Below, in pieces: positions 49,775 to 58,157 of a stretch of 64,000 nucleotides of DNA. The translations under genes and the position numbers were made by a program. The stretch is from positions 48,742-112,741 of the forward strand of contig NZ_LZSO01000027.1 in NCBI RefSeq assembly GCF_001665785.1. Direction: 5' to 3'. The notes under the pieces are model-generated. The model saw only the letters and a program-made list of their open reading frames with translations. It had not been told where the DNA came from and did no database searches. The DNA is from Mycolicibacterium peregrinum. GTDB lineage: Bacteria; Actinomycetota; Actinomycetes; Mycobacteriales; Mycobacteriaceae. The first letter of the stretch is position 1. Every line of letters begins with the position of its first letter.

Positions 49775-51115
49775 TCAGAGCGACAGGTAGTTCTTCAGCT
49801 CGTAGGGCGTGACATGGCTGCGGTAGTTCTCCCACTCTGCGCGCTTGTTGCGCAGGAAGTAGTCGAATACGTGCTCCCCCAACGCTTCCGCGACGAGCTC
49901 AGAATTCTCCATGGCCTCCAGCGCGTTGCCCAGGCTGGACGGAAGCTCGCGGTAGCCCATGGCGCGCCGCTCTTCGGGTGTCAGGCTCCAGACGTTGTCC
50001 TCGGCCTGCGGGCCCAGCACGTACCCCTTCTCGACGCCGCGCAGACCGGCGGCCAGCAGCACCGCGAAGGTCAGGTACGGGTTGCATGCCGAGTCGGGGC
50101 TGCGGACCTCGACGCGCCGCGAGGAGGCCTTGCGCGGGGTGTACATCGGAACCCGCACCAGCGCCGAGCGGTTGGCCGCGCCCCACGAGGCCGCGGTGGG
50201 CGCTTCGCCGCCGTGCACCAGGCGCTTGTAGGAGTTCACCCACTGGTTGGTGACGGCGCTGATCTCGCTGGCGTGCTCGAGGATGCCCGCGATGAACGAC
50301 TTGGCCACATCCGAGAGCTGCAGCGGGTCATCGGGGCTGTGGAAGGCGTTGGTGTCGCCTTCGAACAGGCTCATGTGCGTGTGCATGGCCGAGCCGGGGT
50401 GCTCGCCGAACGGCTTGGGCATGAACGACGCACGGACGCCGTCGGCCAGGGCGACTTCCTTGACCAGATACCGGAAGGTCATCACGTTGTCGGCCATCGA
50501 CAGGGCGTCGGCGTAGCGCAGATCGATCTCCTGCTGGCCTGGCGCGCCCTCGTGGTGGCTGAACTCCACCGAGATGCCCATCTGCTCCAGGGCCTCGATG
50601 GCGTGCCTGCGGAAGTTGGGTGCCGAATCGTGCACGGCCTGGTCGAAATAGCCGCTGTTGTCGGCCGGTACGGGCACCGACCCGTCGTCGGGGCCGGGCT
50701 GCAGCAGGAAGAACTCGATCTCGGGATGCACGTAGCAGGTGAAGCCCAGGTCGCTGGCCTTGGCCAGCTGGCGGCGCAGCACGTGCCGGGAGTCGGCCCA
50801 CGACGGCGAACCGTCCGGCATGGTGATGTCGCAGAACATGCGTGCCGAGTAGTGCTTGCCGGCGCTGGTGGTCCAGGGCAGTACCTGGAAGGTGGAGGGA
50901 TCGGGCCGTGCCACGGTGTCGGATTCCGAGACGCGGGCGAAGCCCTCGATGGAGGAGCCGTCGAAACCGATGCCCTCCTCGAAGGCGCCTTCGAGTTCGG
51001 CGGGCGCGATCGCTACCGATTTGAGGTAGCCGAGGACGTCGGTGAACCACAACCGAACGAACCGGATATCGCGTTCCTCCAGGGTGCGCAGCACGAATTC
51101 CTTCTGGCGGTCCAT
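49775..51115 (-). CDS. glnA2: glutamine synthetase GlnA2
   Basis: A second type I glutamine synthetase, 446 residues from ATG 51115 as in Rv2222c. It has FDGSSIEGFARVSESD, the ATP/metal loop GSAMHTHMSLFEGD and NRSALVRVP. In place of the adenylylatable Tyr loop of GlnA1 (LYELPPDE) it has VWSLTPEE, so it should escape control by GlnE. GlnA2 is not essential in mycobacteria and its in vivo role is unclear. A GlnR-like half-site pair lies just upstream. Confidence 0.94.
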   Translation of the reverse strand: MDRQKEFVLRTLEERDIRFVRLWFTDVLGYLKSVAIAPAELEGAFEEGIGFDGSSIEGFARVSESDTVARPDPSTFQVLPWTTSAGKHYSARMFCDITMPDGSPSWADSRHVLRRQLAKASDLGFTCYVHPEIEFFLLQPGPDDGSVPVPADNSGYFDQAVHDSAPNFRRHAIEALEQMGISVEFSHHEGAPGQQEIDLRYADALSMADNVMTFRYLVKEVALADGVRASFMPKPFGEHPGSAMHTHMSLFEGDTNAFHSPDDPLQLSDVAKSFIAGILEHASEISAVTNQWVNSYKRLVHGGEAPTAASWGAANRSALVRVPMYTPRKASSRRVEVRSPDSACNPYLTFAVLLAAGLRGVEKGYVLGPQAEDNVWSLTPEERRAMGYRELPSSLGNALEAMENSELVAEALGEHVFDYFLRNKRAEWENYRSHVTPYELKNYLSL

Positions 51116-51137
51116 GAGCGCAGCGTAGGCATCGGCT

Positions 51138-51153
51138 GTTAATTCTGTGTTAC
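51138..51153 (-). promoter_or_regulatory. GlnR-like half-site pair upstream of glnA2
   Basis: On the minus strand GTAAC-n6-TTAAC, which satisfies AC-n9-AC, ends 22 bases before the glnA2 ATG. Only one pair is present, compared with two in front of glnA1, so binding would be weaker. It could be chance. Confidence 0.35.
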
Positions 51154-51167
51154 GGGCCTGCAAGGAG

Positions 51168-52694
51168 TTAGCAGGAGAGGTCGCCCGGGGAGCCCTGGGT
51201 GACGAAGAAGTTCAGCACCGCGGTGTCGACGCACGCGTTCCCGTTGAACACCACGGTGTGTTGGGTGCCCTTGAACGAGATGAGCGCCGCGTCCATTTGC
51301 CGGGCCAGTTGCACCCCGGCCTCGTACGGCGTGGCCGGATCGCCGGTGGTGGACACCACCACCACCTTGCCGGGTCCGGGTCCGGTGACCGGGTGGGGCG
51401 ACGACGTCGCGGGCACCGGCCACAACGCGCAGATGTCCCGCGGCGCGTATCCGGTGAACTCCCCGTAGGACATGAACGGGGCGGCGGCACGGGTCCGTTG
51501 GTCCGCCTCGGCCCACACCGCTGGGTCGGTGGGGAACGGCGTGTCGACGCACCGGATCGCGGTGAACGCGTCCTGCATGTTCTGGTAGTGCCCGGATTCA
51601 TCGCGGCGCCAGTAGTCATCGGCGAGCAACAGCAGGTCGCCGGCGTCGGTGCCACGCGTCAACCCGAGCAGCCCGCTGGTCAGGTACGGCCAGTACCGGG
51701 CCGAATACAGGGAGTTGCCGGTCCCGGTGATCGCGTCGGCATACCCGAGGCCACGCGGGTCCGCAGTGGGGTGCGGCGTCGTCACCAAGGGATCCACGAG
51801 CCCCTGGTACCGGCTGACGAACTGGGTCGGGTCGGTGCCCAGGGGGCAGTCGGCTGACGTCGCGCACTCCGCAGCGTAGGTGTCGAACGCCTTCTGGAAG
51901 CCGGCCAGCTGGCGGACGTTCTTGGTGATCGGATCCAGGCTGGGGTCGATCGCGCCGTCGAGCACCATCGTGCGCACCCGGTCCCCGAACTGTTCGGCGT
52001 ACGCGCCGCCCAGTTCGGTGCCGTAGGAGAAGCCCAGATAGTTGATCTGTTCCTCCCCCAGCGCGGCCCGCACCGCATCCATGTCCCGTACCGCGGAGGC
52101 GGTGCCCACATTGGCCAGGAACGGTGCACCCATGCGGTCGAGGCACTGCTGGGCGAACTGGCGGTAGACGTCTTCGATATGGGCGACCCCGGCCGGGGTG
52201 TAATCGGCCATCGGTTCGCGGCGGTAGGCGTCGATCTCGGCATCGGTCCGGCAGCGCAGCTCCGGGGTCGAATGCCCGACGCCGCGCGGATCGAAGCCGA
52301 TCAGGTCGAAATGATCGGTGAGTGGGGAGCCGGCCAGCGCGGCTCCCATGCCGGCGACGGTGTCCACCGCCGAGGCACCGGGGCCGCCCGGGTTGATGAA
52401 CAGTGCGCCGATCCGCTCACCACTGGCCGGAATCCGGATGACGGCCAATTGCGCTTGTGCGCCTTGGGGGTCCGGTGCGTTCCAGTTGATGGGAACGGCG
52501 ACCGTGCTGCACTGCGCTGTCGGAATCCGTGCCGGGTCTTGCACCCATTGAGCGCAACTTCCCCACTCCGGCCCGGATTCCGGCGCAGCAGCCGCCACGG
52601 GGACGACGACCGGGCACACCACGGCGGATGCGCTGAGCAGAGTCACCGCAAGAGTTCTCGCCGCCCGCCTGCCCGCCCACCACACGGCAGTCAT
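51168..52694 (-). CDS. exported serine protease/hydrolase, CaeA paralogue (Rv2223c-like)
   Basis: A 508-residue secreted alpha/beta hydrolase of the tripeptidyl-aminopeptidase type. Signal peptide at residues 10-38 (LAVTLLSASAVVCPVVVPVAAAA) without a lipobox; then the same plan as its neighbour: INPGGPGASAVD, nucleophile Ser in LGFSYGTELGGAYAEQF, VVVSTTGDPATPYEAG with the Asp, and FKGTQHTVVF with the His. Cysteines suggest several disulfides. The start at 52694 begins at the signal peptide; the open frame goes on to 52853. It lies 89 bases after caeA in tandem and is clearly a duplicate of it. Confidence 0.85.
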   Translation of the reverse strand: MTAVWWAGRRAARTLAVTLLSASAVVCPVVVPVAAAAPESGPEWGSCAQWVQDPARIPTAQCSTVAVPINWNAPDPQGAQAQLAVIRIPASGERIGALFINPGGPGASAVDTVAGMGAALAGSPLTDHFDLIGFDPRGVGHSTPELRCRTDAEIDAYRREPMADYTPAGVAHIEDVYRQFAQQCLDRMGAPFLANVGTASAVRDMDAVRAALGEEQINYLGFSYGTELGGAYAEQFGDRVRTMVLDGAIDPSLDPITKNVRQLAGFQKAFDTYAAECATSADCPLGTDPTQFVSRYQGLVDPLVTTPHPTADPRGLGYADAITGTGNSLYSARYWPYLTSGLLGLTRGTDAGDLLLLADDYWRRDESGHYQNMQDAFTAIRCVDTPFPTDPAVWAEADQRTRAAAPFMSYGEFTGYAPRDICALWPVPATSSPHPVTGPGPGKVVVVSTTGDPATPYEAGVQLARQMDAALISFKGTQHTVVFNGNACVDTAVLNFFVTQGSPGDLSC

Positions 52695-52783
52695 GGTCGC
52701 ACGGCGGCCACCGCCGGGTCTGCGCATGAGGCCGAGCAGAGATCGGCCGGAGACCAACCGGTGACCTTGACGGTCGGGATCGG

Positions 52784-54301
52784 TCAGCAACGGGTTCCGG
52801 GCGGGGGCACCGTCACGTCGACGAGGTAGGTCGCGGCGATGTCGTCGATGCACTTGTTGCCCTGGAACACCACGGTGTGCTGGGTGCCCTCGAAGGTCAC
52901 CAGGGTGCCGCCGAGTTGGCGGGCCAGGTCCACGCCCGCCTGGTAGGGCGTGGCCGGGTCGTTGGTGGTCGAGACCACCAGGGTCGGAGGCAGCCCCTTC
53001 ACCGAGATCTCGTGCGGCTTGCTGGTGGGCGGCACCGGCCAGAACGCGCAGGTGCCCATGGGCGCATGCCCGGTGAACTCGCCGTAGCTCATGAACGGGG
53101 CCACTTCACGGGCCCGCCGGTCCTCTTCGACGACGGTGGCCCGGTCGGTGATGGCGGGCTTGTCCACGCAGTTGACCGCGACGCGCACGTCGGTCGAATT
53201 GTTGTAGTGGCCCTTGGCATCTCGGCCCATGTAGAGGTCAGCCAACGCCAGCATGACGTCACCGTTGCCGTTCTTGAGTCCCGTCAGGCCCTCGGTCAGG
53301 TGCCGCCACAGATTTGGCGAGTACAAGGGCAGGATGGTGCCCACGGTGGCGTCGCTGTAGCCCAGCCCGCGCTGATCGCGGGTCTTGGCGGGGTGCTCCA
53401 CCAGCGGGTCGATCAGGCTCTTGTACACCTCGACGGCCTTGGCCGGATCGGTGCCCAGCGGGCAGTCGGGGTTCTTGGTGGTGCAGTCGGTGGCGTAGTC
53501 GTCGAAGGCCTTCTGGAACGCCGCGGCCTGGCGGATGTCTTCTTCCACCGGATCGGCGTTGGGGTCGACGGCACCGTCGAGGATCATCGCGCGGACCTTC
53601 TGCGGGAACTGCTCGGCGTAGGTGGCGCCGATGCGGGTTCCGTACGAGTAGCCGAGGTAGGTCAGCTTGTCGTCGCCGAGGGCAACCCGGATGGCATCCA
53701 GGTCCTTGGCGACGTTCTCGGTGCCGACGTTCTCCAGGAACTCCTTGCCCATCTTGTCGACGCAGCGCTCAACGAACTTCTTGGTCTCGTTCTCCAGATG
53801 CTCGACGCCTTCGGGCGTGTATTCCACCGTCGGGTCGGCGCGCAGCCGGTCGTTGTCCTCGTCGGAGTTGCACCACACCGCGGGTGTGGAGGATCCGACG
53901 CCGCGAGGGTCGAACCCGACGATGTCGAAGCGGTCCTTGACCGACTGCGGCAGGCCCGACAACAGGGAGACGGCCGATTCCACTCCGGATTCGCCGGGGC
54001 CGCCGGGGTTGATCACCAGCGAGCCGATTTTCTGGCCCGCGGCAGGGAATCGGATCATCGCCAGGCGGGCGACGTCGCCGTCAGGTTTCGAGTAGTCGAC
54101 CGGCACCGACAGCATCCCGCATTCGGCGTTGTCGGGGATCTGCACGTGGTCACCGGAGCCGGCGTTGCACGGCAGCCATTGCACCGGCGTGCCGGGCCGC
54201 GGAACGGCGATCTTGGCCTGGCCGTCGACCACCTGGGTGCAGCCCGCCGCGGCCACCGCCGTCACCGCCAGCAGCGCGCCGAACCTCATCCTGAACTTCA
54301 T
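52784..54301 (-). CDS. caeA: cell-envelope serine protease CaeA (Hip1)
   Basis: A 505-residue lipoprotein serine hydrolase; in M. tuberculosis (Rv2224c, Hip1) it cleaves GroEL2 at the cell wall and dampens host responses. N-terminal lipobox AAAGC (Cys21); INPGGPGESG oxyanion region near 98; nucleophile Ser219 in YLGYSYGTRIGATYAEQF; LVVSTTNDPATPYQAG and FEGTQHTVVFQG supply Asp and His. ATG 54301 begins the signal sequence. In M. tuberculosis too the two paralogues are adjacent. Confidence 0.92.
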   Translation of the reverse strand: MKFRMRFGALLAVTAVAAAGCTQVVDGQAKIAVPRPGTPVQWLPCNAGSGDHVQIPDNAECGMLSVPVDYSKPDGDVARLAMIRFPAAGQKIGSLVINPGGPGESGVESAVSLLSGLPQSVKDRFDIVGFDPRGVGSSTPAVWCNSDEDNDRLRADPTVEYTPEGVEHLENETKKFVERCVDKMGKEFLENVGTENVAKDLDAIRVALGDDKLTYLGYSYGTRIGATYAEQFPQKVRAMILDGAVDPNADPVEEDIRQAAAFQKAFDDYATDCTTKNPDCPLGTDPAKAVEVYKSLIDPLVEHPAKTRDQRGLGYSDATVGTILPLYSPNLWRHLTEGLTGLKNGNGDVMLALADLYMGRDAKGHYNNSTDVRVAVNCVDKPAITDRATVVEEDRRAREVAPFMSYGEFTGHAPMGTCAFWPVPPTSKPHEISVKGLPPTLVVSTTNDPATPYQAGVDLARQLGGTLVTFEGTQHTVVFQGNKCIDDIAATYLVDVTVPPPGTRC

Positions 54302-54366
54302 GGCTGACCATGCTGCCATGGCACGACATCGCCGCAGGCCTGGCCTGGTTGCGACGCGCGGTGACG

Positions 54367-55758
54367 CTATCGGGTAGCGGCCAGGAGTTCCTCGAGCGCG
54401 ACGTGGAAATCGTCGGCCATATCCCACAGGTCAGGCAGCAGATCCGGGCAGGACATGATGCCGACGTCGAGCTTGCCGGTCAGCGACATCACGGTGATGT
54501 TGAGTCCGGATCCGTGGAAGATCGGGCCCAGTGGGTACATGGCCTTGACCTCACTGCCCAGCAGATACAGCGGCTGCTGCGGGCCGGGCACGTTGGAGAT
54601 GACGAGATTGTGGACGGGTTTGGCCCCGGACAACCGGCTGGCCGCGTACACCCGCATCGCGGCGCCGAACACCGCAGGCGCTGCGAACTGTGTCCAGTCC
54701 TGAAGCAGCGTCGCGCCGATCGCGGAACTGTGTTGTTTGGCAACCGAATTCGACGCGGCGATGGCCCTCAGCCGCTCGGCCGGATCGTCGATGTTGGTTT
54801 CGAGCTTGGAGAACATCCCCGAGACCTGGTTGCGTCCGGGCCGGTCGGAACGGTCGTGCACCGATACCGGCACCATCGCCACCAGCGAGCTGTCCGGCAG
54901 TTCACCGCGGTCGTGCAGGAAGGTGCGCAGCACGCCGGACACGAGCGCCATCACCACGTCGTTGACCTTGACGTCGAAGTGGTTCTTGACGGTCTTGATG
55001 TCCTCGAGGTCAAGCTGGGCGAACGCCACGCTGCGCTGACCGGTGATGTTGGTGTTGAACGCGGTTTTCGGCGCGTTGAACGGGGCCGCCATCGCCTGGC
55101 CGTTGAAGGCCCGGCGCACGGTGTCGATGACCGTGCTGGCAGTGGAGGGCAGCACGTTGGCCAGCCTCAGCGGGCGGGCCGCGAACCTGAGAGCCCCGCT
55201 GATGGCGATCTCGGCGCCGGTGGCGCCGCCCACCCCGTCCACCGGGTCGGGCGGTGGCGCGTCGGCTTCGGTGGTGCACAACTGCGACATCAGGTTGGCG
55301 CCGGTCACCCCGTCCACGCCGGAGTGATGCACCTTCGTCATCAGCGCCAACCGGCCGCCCGCATGGGCGTCGGTGCCCGCCACGTTCTCGATGACCCACA
55401 TCTCCCACAGCGGCCGGGTCCGGTCCAGTGGCAGCGAGGCGATATGCCCGCAGATCTCGGACAGCTCGGCGCGCCCGCCCGGGCCCGGCAACCCGATTCG
55501 GTGCAGGTGCCGGTTGACATCAAAATCCTTGTCCTCCACCCGCACCGGATGGTCGAGGTTGAATCGGCTGTCGGCGAGTTTCTCCCGGAATTGCGGCATC
55601 GCCTTGATGGTCAACGACAGCGCGTCACGCATCCGGTCGAACGTGTAGCCGCCCGGCATGGTCGAGGTGTCCAATTCCAGCACCGAGCACACGTGCATGG
55701 GCTGCGCGGCGGTTTCGAGATACAGGAAGCTGGCGTCGAGTCCGCTGAGCCGTTGCAT
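54367..55758 (-). CDS. wax ester synthase/diacylglycerol acyltransferase (WS/DGAT)
   Basis: A 463-residue acyltransferase that makes triacylglycerol or wax esters from acyl-CoA. Active-site HHSGVDG (HHxxxDG) at 144-150; N-terminal RLSGLDASFLYLET and the second conserved block LVISNVPGPQQPLYLLGSEV with PLGPIFHGSGLNITVMSL. The ATG at 55758 opens the conserved N-terminus and is preceded by TAACAT at 7 bases. Mycobacteria carry many such genes; which lipid it makes is unknown. Absent from this place in M. tuberculosis. Confidence 0.88.
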   Translation of the reverse strand: MQRLSGLDASFLYLETAAQPMHVCSVLELDTSTMPGGYTFDRMRDALSLTIKAMPQFREKLADSRFNLDHPVRVEDKDFDVNRHLHRIGLPGPGGRAELSEICGHIASLPLDRTRPLWEMWVIENVAGTDAHAGGRLALMTKVHHSGVDGVTGANLMSQLCTTEADAPPPDPVDGVGGATGAEIAISGALRFAARPLRLANVLPSTASTVIDTVRRAFNGQAMAAPFNAPKTAFNTNITGQRSVAFAQLDLEDIKTVKNHFDVKVNDVVMALVSGVLRTFLHDRGELPDSSLVAMVPVSVHDRSDRPGRNQVSGMFSKLETNIDDPAERLRAIAASNSVAKQHSSAIGATLLQDWTQFAAPAVFGAAMRVYAASRLSGAKPVHNLVISNVPGPQQPLYLLGSEVKAMYPLGPIFHGSGLNITVMSLTGKLDVGIMSCPDLLPDLWDMADDFHVALEELLAATR

Positions 55759-55765
55759 GCCGCTG

Positions 55766-55771
55766 ATGTTA
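55766..55771 (-). promoter_or_regulatory. -10 element of the WS/DGAT gene, probable leaderless transcript
   Basis: TAACAT on the minus strand ends 7 bases before ATG 55758. It supports that start against the 49-codon upstream extension. Confidence 0.45.
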
Positions 55772-55916
55772 AGGCTCCGCGCACCAACTGTGAGGAAATC
55801 CACTCGAACGTCGCTTTGGCCTTCATTGCGTGCAGTGGCAGACTTGCCTTTGTCAGCCGAACCCGGGGACCGCAGAGCGGCCTCGAGGATCGAACCGACC
55901 ATCACAAGGGACGACG

Positions 55917-56762
55917 ATGTCTGAACAGTCTGTTTATGGTGCTTCCGATTCTGTCGAAGCCAAGCCGCGCAGCAAGGTACGCACGCTCACACTGCAAAAG
56001 TGGAAGTCCGAAGGCCACAAGTGGGCGATGCTCACGTGTTACGACTACTCCAGCGCACGGGTATTCGACGAGGCCGAGATTCCGGTACTGCTGGTCGGTG
56101 ACTCGGCCGCAAACGTGGTCTACGGCTACGACACCACCGTGCCGATCTCCATCGATGAGCTGATCCCGTTGGCCCGCGCGGTGGTCAAGGGCGCCCCGCA
56201 TGCCCTGGTGATCGCCGACCTGCCGTTCGGCAGCTACGAGAGCAGCCCCACCCAGGCCCTGGCGACCGCCACCCGCTTCATGAAGGAGACCGGCGCGCAG
56301 GCCATCAAGCTTGAAGGTGGTGAGCGCATGGCCGATCAGATCGCGACGCTGTCCGCCGCGGGTATCCCGGTGGTCGCGCATATCGGCTTCACGCCGCAGA
56401 GTGTCAACGGGCTGGGCGGGTTCCGCGTGCAGGGTCGCGGCGACGCCGCCGAGCAGACCATCCACGACGCGATCGCCGTCCAGGAAGCCGGCGCCATCGC
56501 GGTGGTGCTGGAGATGGTGCCCGCCGAGCTGGCCACGCAGATCACCGGCAAGTTGACCATCCCCACCGTCGGCATCGGAGCCGGCCCCAACTGCGATGCC
56601 CAGGTGCTCGTCTGGCAGGACATGGCCGGGCTCACCAGTGGCAAGACCGCCAAGTTCGTGAAGCGGTTCGGCGACGTGGGCGGCGAACTGCACCGTGCGG
56701 CAACGCAGTACGCCCACGACGTGGCATCCGGGGTGTTCCCGGCCGAGGAACATTCTTACTGA
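55917..56762 (+). CDS. panB: 3-methyl-2-oxobutanoate hydroxymethyltransferase
   Basis: First step of pantothenate (and so CoA) synthesis: hydroxymethyl transfer from methylene-tetrahydrofolate to ketoisovalerate. From ATG 55917 it is 281 residues, the same as Rv2225. Metal ligands are in LLVGDSAANVVYGYDTT and IADLPFGSYE; also IKLEGG and VAHIGFTPQSVNGLGGF(R)VQGR. An AGGGA-like purine stretch precedes the ATG. It lies alone between the divergent WS/DGAT gene and the convergent marR gene. Confidence 0.95.
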   Translation: MSEQSVYGASDSVEAKPRSKVRTLTLQKWKSEGHKWAMLTCYDYSSARVFDEAEIPVLLVGDSAANVVYGYDTTVPISIDELIPLARAVVKGAPHALVIADLPFGSYESSPTQALATATRFMKETGAQAIKLEGGERMADQIATLSAAGIPVVAHIGFTPQSVNGLGGFRVQGRGDAAEQTIHDAIAVQEAGAIAVVLEMVPAELATQITGKLTIPTVGIGAGPNCDAQVLVWQDMAGLTSGKTAKFVKRFGDVGGELHRAATQYAHDVASGVFPAEEHSY

Positions 56763-56774
56763 TCTGCTTCGGCG

Positions 56775-57206
56775 TCAGGCGAGCGCGTCGCCGAGTTTCT
56801 TGAGTAACTCGGTGAGCGTTCGCTTTTCGTCGTCGGTGAGGCCGGCGAACATTTCTTGTGCGGCGGCGGTGTAGTCGGCGCGCCAGCAGCGTGCTTGTTC
56901 TCCGCCGTCGGCCGTGGTCGTCAATCGCACTGCCCGACGGTCGTTCTCGTCGGGCGCACGGGCTACCAGCCCTTCCCGTACCAACGCATCGACGAGGGTT
57001 GACGCAGTGGCTTGGGTGACGCCAACCGCCCGGGCCACTTCGGCCGAACGGACCGGTTGCCGTTTTTCGATCTCGGCGAGCAGCTTGGACCGCGGAGTCG
57101 ACACACCGCGGTCCCCGAGGCGTTCGTCGAATGCCCGGACAACAGACTTGGCGGCACGGCCGAAGGCGTCGGCCAGTTCTGCCGCGGTCCGTTGGTCGTC
57201 GTTCAC
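56775..57206 (-). CDS. MarR-family transcriptional regulator
   Basis: A 143-residue winged-helix regulator: dimerisation helix at the N-terminus (AELADAFGRAAKSVVRAFDERLG), helix-turn-helix VRSAEVARAVGVTQATASTLVDALVREGLV, wing ARAPDENDRRAVRLTTTADGG, and a C-terminal helix. GTG start preceded by GGAGAA. It is divergent from an aldo/keto reductase, and the 87-base gap has an inverted repeat; the usual arrangement is a MarR repressing itself and its neighbour, released by a small aromatic or redox signal. It converges on panB. Confidence 0.85.
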   Translation of the reverse strand: MNDDQRTAAELADAFGRAAKSVVRAFDERLGDRGVSTPRSKLLAEIEKRQPVRSAEVARAVGVTQATASTLVDALVREGLVARAPDENDRRAVRLTTTADGGEQARCWRADYTAAAQEMFAGLTDDEKRTLTELLKKLGDALA

Positions 57207-57226
57207 GACGGTTCTCCTCCAATTGG

Positions 57227-57255
57227 TTGACAGAGAATATCAGCGCCCATATAGT
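57227..57255 (+). promoter_or_regulatory. consensus SigA-type promoter of the aldo/keto reductase
   Basis: TTGACA (57227-57232), a 17-base spacer and TATAGT (57250-57255) form an almost perfect -35/-10 pair, unusual for mycobacteria, where -35 elements are usually poor. Transcription would start near 57262, leaving a leader of about 30 bases. Confidence 0.75.
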
Positions 57256-57268
57256 TCGATCTCATATA

Positions 57269-57282
57269 GTTAGAGATCTAAC
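57269..57282. promoter_or_regulatory. inverted repeat, likely MarR operator
   Basis: GTTAGA-GA-TCTAAC, with TATAGTT before it and a second CATATAGTT 16 bases earlier overlapping the -10. It lies just downstream of the transcription start of the strong promoter, a place where a bound MarR dimer would block initiation. Confidence 0.6.
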
Positions 57283-57293
57283 GAAAGGCTGAC

Positions 57294-58157
57294 ATGGCCT
57301 CCTCTCAGACATTCTCATTGGGCTCGCGGCGCGTCCGACGCATCGGATTCGGCGCCATGCAACTTCCCGGGCCCGGGGTGTTCGGCCCGCCGCGCGACCA
57401 TGACCAGGCCGTCGCGGTCCTGCGGCGCGCAGTCGAACTCGGTGTCGACCACATCGACACCGCCCAGATCTACGGGCCGAGCATCGCCAATCAGCTCATC
57501 CGGGAGGCGCTGTACCCCTACCCGGAAAACCTTGCCCTGGTCAGCAAGGTCGGCGGCAAGCGCGACGAGGCGGCCAACTGGCTCCCGGCCCAACAACCCG
57601 ACGAATTACGCCGGGACCTGGAAGAGAACCTGCGCACCCTCGACGTGGATCGCCTCGCCGCCGTGAATCTACGTGTGTTCGGGGCCGACGCCGGGATCCC
57701 TGGCGACGTCGACCGCGATCTGTTCGAACGGCAACTGCAGACCATGATCGCCGCGCGGGACGAAGGCCTGATCGCCGGAATCGGACTCAGCAACGTCTCC
57801 CGCGAGCATCTGGAGATCGCGCTCGGAGCCACCGAGATCGTCTGCGTGCAGAATGCCTACAACCTCGCCGACCGCACCTCGCAGCCCGTGCTCGACGTGT
57901 GCATCGAACGCAGCATCGCCTTCGTCCCGTTCTTTCCGCTGGGGTCGGCGTTCGCACAGGACAATCCGGTCCTGGGCCATCCGACGATCCGGCGTGTCGC
58001 CACCGAACTGGGACGCACGCCGGCGCAGATTGCCTTGGCGTGGACCCTGAACGTAGCGCCGAACGTGCTGCTGATTCCCGGCACCTCCTCCGTTGCCCAC
58101 TTGGAGGAGAACCTGGCCGTCGCCGACATCGAACTGCCCGCAGACCTCGCGGTCTAG
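57294..58157 (+). CDS. aldo/keto reductase
   Basis: A 287-residue TIM-barrel NADPH reductase: RIGFGAMQLPGPGVFGPP at the start, the Asp of VDHIDTAQIYGPS followed by Tyr, catalytic Lys in LALVSKVGG, and GIGLSNVSREHLEIAL, LIPGTSSVAHLEENL near the end. The aldehyde substrate is unknown. It is divergent from marR and has a strong promoter with an operator-like repeat, so it is probably induced by a toxic or signalling aldehyde/phenolic compound. Its stop is shared (CTAG) with the convergent enoyl-CoA hydratase gene. Confidence 0.88.
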   Translation: MASSQTFSLGSRRVRRIGFGAMQLPGPGVFGPPRDHDQAVAVLRRAVELGVDHIDTAQIYGPSIANQLIREALYPYPENLALVSKVGGKRDEAANWLPAQQPDELRRDLEENLRTLDVDRLAAVNLRVFGADAGIPGDVDRDLFERQLQTMIAARDEGLIAGIGLSNVSREHLEIALGATEIVCVQNAYNLADRTSQPVLDVCIERSIAFVPFFPLGSAFAQDNPVLGHPTIRRVATELGRTPAQIALAWTLNVAPNVLLIPGTSSVAHLEENLAVADIELPADLAV

